Source: Pyropia yezoensis
Lineage: Eukaryota > Rhodophyta > Bangiophyceae > Bangiales > Bangiaceae
Assembly (NCBI GenBank): GCA_009829735.1
Contig: CM020619.1
Coordinates: 15,753,816-15,817,815, forward strand
DNA length: 64,000 bases
Direction: 5' to 3'
Positions 61,101-64,000 of this stretch are shown here, in pieces. A program made the translations under genes and the position numbers. The notes under the pieces are model-generated. The model was not told where the DNA came from, did not search any database, and saw only the letters and a program-made list of their open reading frames with translations. Positions within the stretch are counted from its first letter, which is position 1, and each line of letters starts with the position of its first letter.

Positions 61101-64000
61101 GACATTCGAGGTCGTTCAACGACGTGTCCCGGTAGACCCCAGTGTCAGGCTCGCTGGCCACCGCGGGGCCCAAATCCCCCCGCTTCTGCAGTGGTCTGCC
61201 ATCCCAGATTTTTTCTCTGTCAACGGTCCGACGCGGGCCCGTCGCACCCGGTCTGACCCGACCGATGGTTTGCCCTGGTGCGTCTCATGGTTCATGAGTG
61301 CCCCGTCCTTCCCTTCGAAGGGGGACTGAGCGGGGGGGACGCAAAGCGCCGCCGTAAGGTCGCTCAGGTTACCACGGGGGGGTGCAAGGGGGGATTTGGC
61401 TCTGACCATGTGGTGCGTTGGCGCACGCACGCCTCATCTCGTTGGCAATCCCGGTCTACATACCAACGGTTGCAGTGGGGCGGGGAAAGGGGCCGCTGTG
61501 AAACAAAAACACCCAGATCGTCGTCGGTCGACGACAGTCACGTTGCATGCATGTGCGTGGCAGACGGCCTGCCCCGGCGACTAGGACAGGTGACAGGGTG
61601 CGAATCTGACACGCCCTTGTCGGCGGCTGCCTATAGCCCGGTTCGTGCCGAAAAGAAGCTCCCACACTGCACGATTGGCCGCACGTCTAACCCTGGCCTT
61701 GAGGTGGAGGTTGTTCGTACCAATCTCAGCCCAGCAGCCAATGGTGAGAGCCCGTTGCGGACCTGCCCTCCTGCCACGCACGCGGGGCCAGTCGTGCCGG
61801 GCGTCGTCAACTGCAGAGGACCCAAAGCGTGTGCTGGACCTCTGCGAGCACCCCCCTCTCCGTAAGACTTGGTGGGTGGCCCGGCTGGAAACCGGTCGGG
61901 ACCTCAGGCAAGAGGAGGGGATGAGGGCAGGGGACTTCTCGGTGTGGCCACCGCGGCCCCTCGAGCCTACAAGTCCCTCCCCCCCCCCGCTGTGCACACC
62001 GTGACGGGGACCCACACCCGCCAGTCGACGCCTGGAAAGAGGCGGAAGAGGGTAGGGGCGGGTCGTCGCGACGCGCCTGCACGGCCGTGGACCGCTTGGA
62101 CCCCGGTCGGGGCCCATGCAGGCTGCCGCGTCGGACTAGCGACCGACCCTGCCGCCATCGGTGGGCCGCGTGGGGGGTGCCGCGCGCTGGGCCGGCACGC
62201 GCCCACGTAGAGACGTAGAGGGGCACACCAGACAGCACACAGCGCGGGGACAGAAAAAGTACCATCCACGCCACCACGTGAGGGTCCCCCCCCCCCCCTT
62301 CGGGCGGGGAAACAACAGAGACGCCGGCGCAGCCTTGCGCGGCCAGCACGGCTTCTGCACCAGTGTGGCTGGACGCGGGGGGGAAGTCGTTGGGGGCGTT
62401 GGGAGGGGGGAGAAGGCGACGCGTGCTGGCCCACCACCTCCGTGCCCCGCTGGCGAGGGGCACGAACCAGATTTTTCGGCGCGCCCCCCCAGCCCAGCAG
62501 CCCCGCCGGCCGCGCCCCCAGCCCCCCCCCTGCCGCGCGCCGCGTCCCCCCCCCCACACACTGCGAACTGTATTCTTCGCCGTTCAGAGGGCCCTCGCGC
62601 TTGCAGGCACCCCCAAACCCCCGACCAGCCGCCGCGCCACCGGTCTGCCTGTCAGGCGACCACGTCAACGCTTCGGATGTGGTGTAGAGGAGGGGGTGGG
62701 GGGGGACGGGGGGCGCGGGGCCCGCCCAGGACGTGCCACGATGGGAAAGCTTGGCAGGCAGGCCACGGCCACAGTCGCAGGTCAGGAAGAAAACACACAA
62801 AAAAAAAAAACGCACCAGACGCGCGCCACCGTGACGGGGCTCGACGGCAGAGCGCCGCGGTGGGGCGTGCGCCCTCCCCGCCCGCCCACCGACCTTCCCG
62901 GTCGTCGCGTCATCCCGTCGCCGCTCGACGTGACGCGTGACGGGTGGCGGTGCCGGTTGGGCCCAATGAGGGACCGCCGCGGGTGCCGCCAGCCCGCCAA
63001 TGCCCCCCCCCTGTTGGCAGCTCAACGGCTTTTTCCGCGGCGACGCGCCGGTGCGCTGCTGGGGTGGGGGGGGGGCGGAGGCCATGAGGGGGATTTTCGC
63101 GTCCGACTGGCCCCCTTCCCCAGCCCCCTCCCCCCGCCCCCCCTCCAAGCCAAGGGGCACTCACGCCCGCAAACGACCCAACCGCCACCGTCGAGCGGCC
63201 CCCCCCCCCAGGCGCCCAACGGTCAGTGGCACCACCCCCCCCCTCGAAACCCCCCTGCATGGGGGGGGGGTGGGAGGGGAGCGTTGAACGCGCACAGCGC
63301 GTGCTCCACGCCTGGGGGACGACGCCGACGCACCCCCCCACCGAGGGCGGAGGAGGAGGGGGGTGGCGGGGGGCGGGAGGCGCAGCTGCGCAGGGCGTGC
63401 TCGGCGGGCTCCGACCGACCGACCCCCCCCCTCCCTCGACCTTGTCGCGCCGTCTTCGAAGGGCGTGTGTCACCGCGTGGCACCCCCACACACCCGCGCG
63501 GGGGAGAGAACCTCCCCCACCTCCCCCCCCCTCCCCCCCCCACCCGCGCCGGGCGTGGACCTTTTGCCCCGCTCCCCCTCCGCGTCCCTCTTTGGCGCGG
63601 CGGCGTGCGCGCGCACGCGTGCGCGGGGCGGCACGCACCCCACCCACTCTGTCTGTGGATGCCCCCCCCCCCCACTTCCCTGCGCGTGGCACCCCTCCCT
63701 CGTCGACGTAGGGGCTTTGGGCTGCCTGTTTGCGCTTGGGCCGCGCGGCCTGCGCGGGGCGCGGCCGGTAGGGAGGGGGGGGGGGCGCGTAAACGGAGAG
63801 GCATCCCCGCCACGGACCGTTGTGCACAACCCCCACTGCCCGCACTGCGACGCGCGGTGGCCGCGTGGCAGCGGCTGGCGAGACGGTGGGGCGTGTTGGG
63901 GAGAGACAGATACCGCCTCCCCCCCTCTCCTCCCCGTACCCAACCCCCCCGTGGTCGGCGCCGACGACCCCCCCTCCTTACCCTACTCCCGACTCCCCCC
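61101..64000. other. Gene-poor right end
   Basis: I see no recognisable gene. 61100-61900 has moderate composition and short frames without homology. From 62200 on it returns to C/G homopolymer-rich DNA, with an 11-12-A run near 62798. Minus-strand frames at 61967-63160 and 62910-63845 are Arg/Pro/Gly-rich shadows. Confidence 0.4.

Overview
This window looks like nuclear DNA of a very GC-rich, intron-poor, photosynthetic eukaryote. A bangialean red alga (Porphyra/Pyropia-like) is my best guess, but it is an inference. The evidence is eukaryote-only genes (RAE1, SBDS, ARMC6, DXO/Rai1, prenylcysteine oxidase) beside two bacterial-type, apparently organelle-targeted tRNA synthetases with long Ala-rich leaders. 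Most genes are a single exon; three are interrupted by short GT-AG introns. Proteins carry Ala/Gly/Pro low-complexity inserts, and spacers are full of 20-30 nt poly-C/poly-G tracts. Most of the many open frames here are GC-driven shadows and are not annotated.

Layout. 0-4 kb: RAE1 (minus, running off the left edge) diverges from a prenylcysteine oxidase gene (plus). 4-12 kb: spacer, an unrecognised and possibly broken two-exon gene (minus), and a 108-bp minisatellite. 12-21 kb: a secreted trypsin-fold protein that has lost its catalytic His and Ser, then organellar AsnRS and AspRS in tandem, converging with a three-exon SBDS gene. 22-28 kb: two small secreted Cys-rich proteins with similar Cys spacing, flanking an ARMC6-like gene. 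30-35 kb: a multi-pass membrane protein and a low-complexity coiled-coil protein. 35-40 kb: gene-poor homopolymer and microsatellite DNA. 40-46 kb: a two-domain Golgi-type glycosyltransferase, a DXO/Rai1 gene, and a small conserved gene with an apparent frameshift in a poly-C run.

46.8-61 kb is the most unusual part. Composition drops to a more AT-rich level at both margins, and an exact 26-bp sequence occurs once near each margin in opposite orientation. Between them lie a DEDD (WRN/RNase D-like) exonuclease-fold gene whose catalytic residues are lost, several minisatellites, and a 2237-residue single-exon gene. That protein joins a repetitive Pro/Ala-rich N-terminus, a CxxC zinc region, an intact DEDDy exonuclease domain, a helical region with an RGTNxNEG motif of transposase-like type, and a Cys-rich tail. 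I read this as a candidate undescribed exonuclease-bearing mobile element or a domesticated descendant. The remaining 3 kb (61-64 kb) has no gene I can recognise.

Functionally the recognisable genes are mostly housekeeping: mRNA export (RAE1), RNA 5'-end quality control (DXO), 60S subunit maturation (SBDS), organellar translation (AsnRS, AspRS), prenyl-protein turnover (PCYOX) and glycan synthesis. There is no operon logic beyond the tandem synthetase pair.
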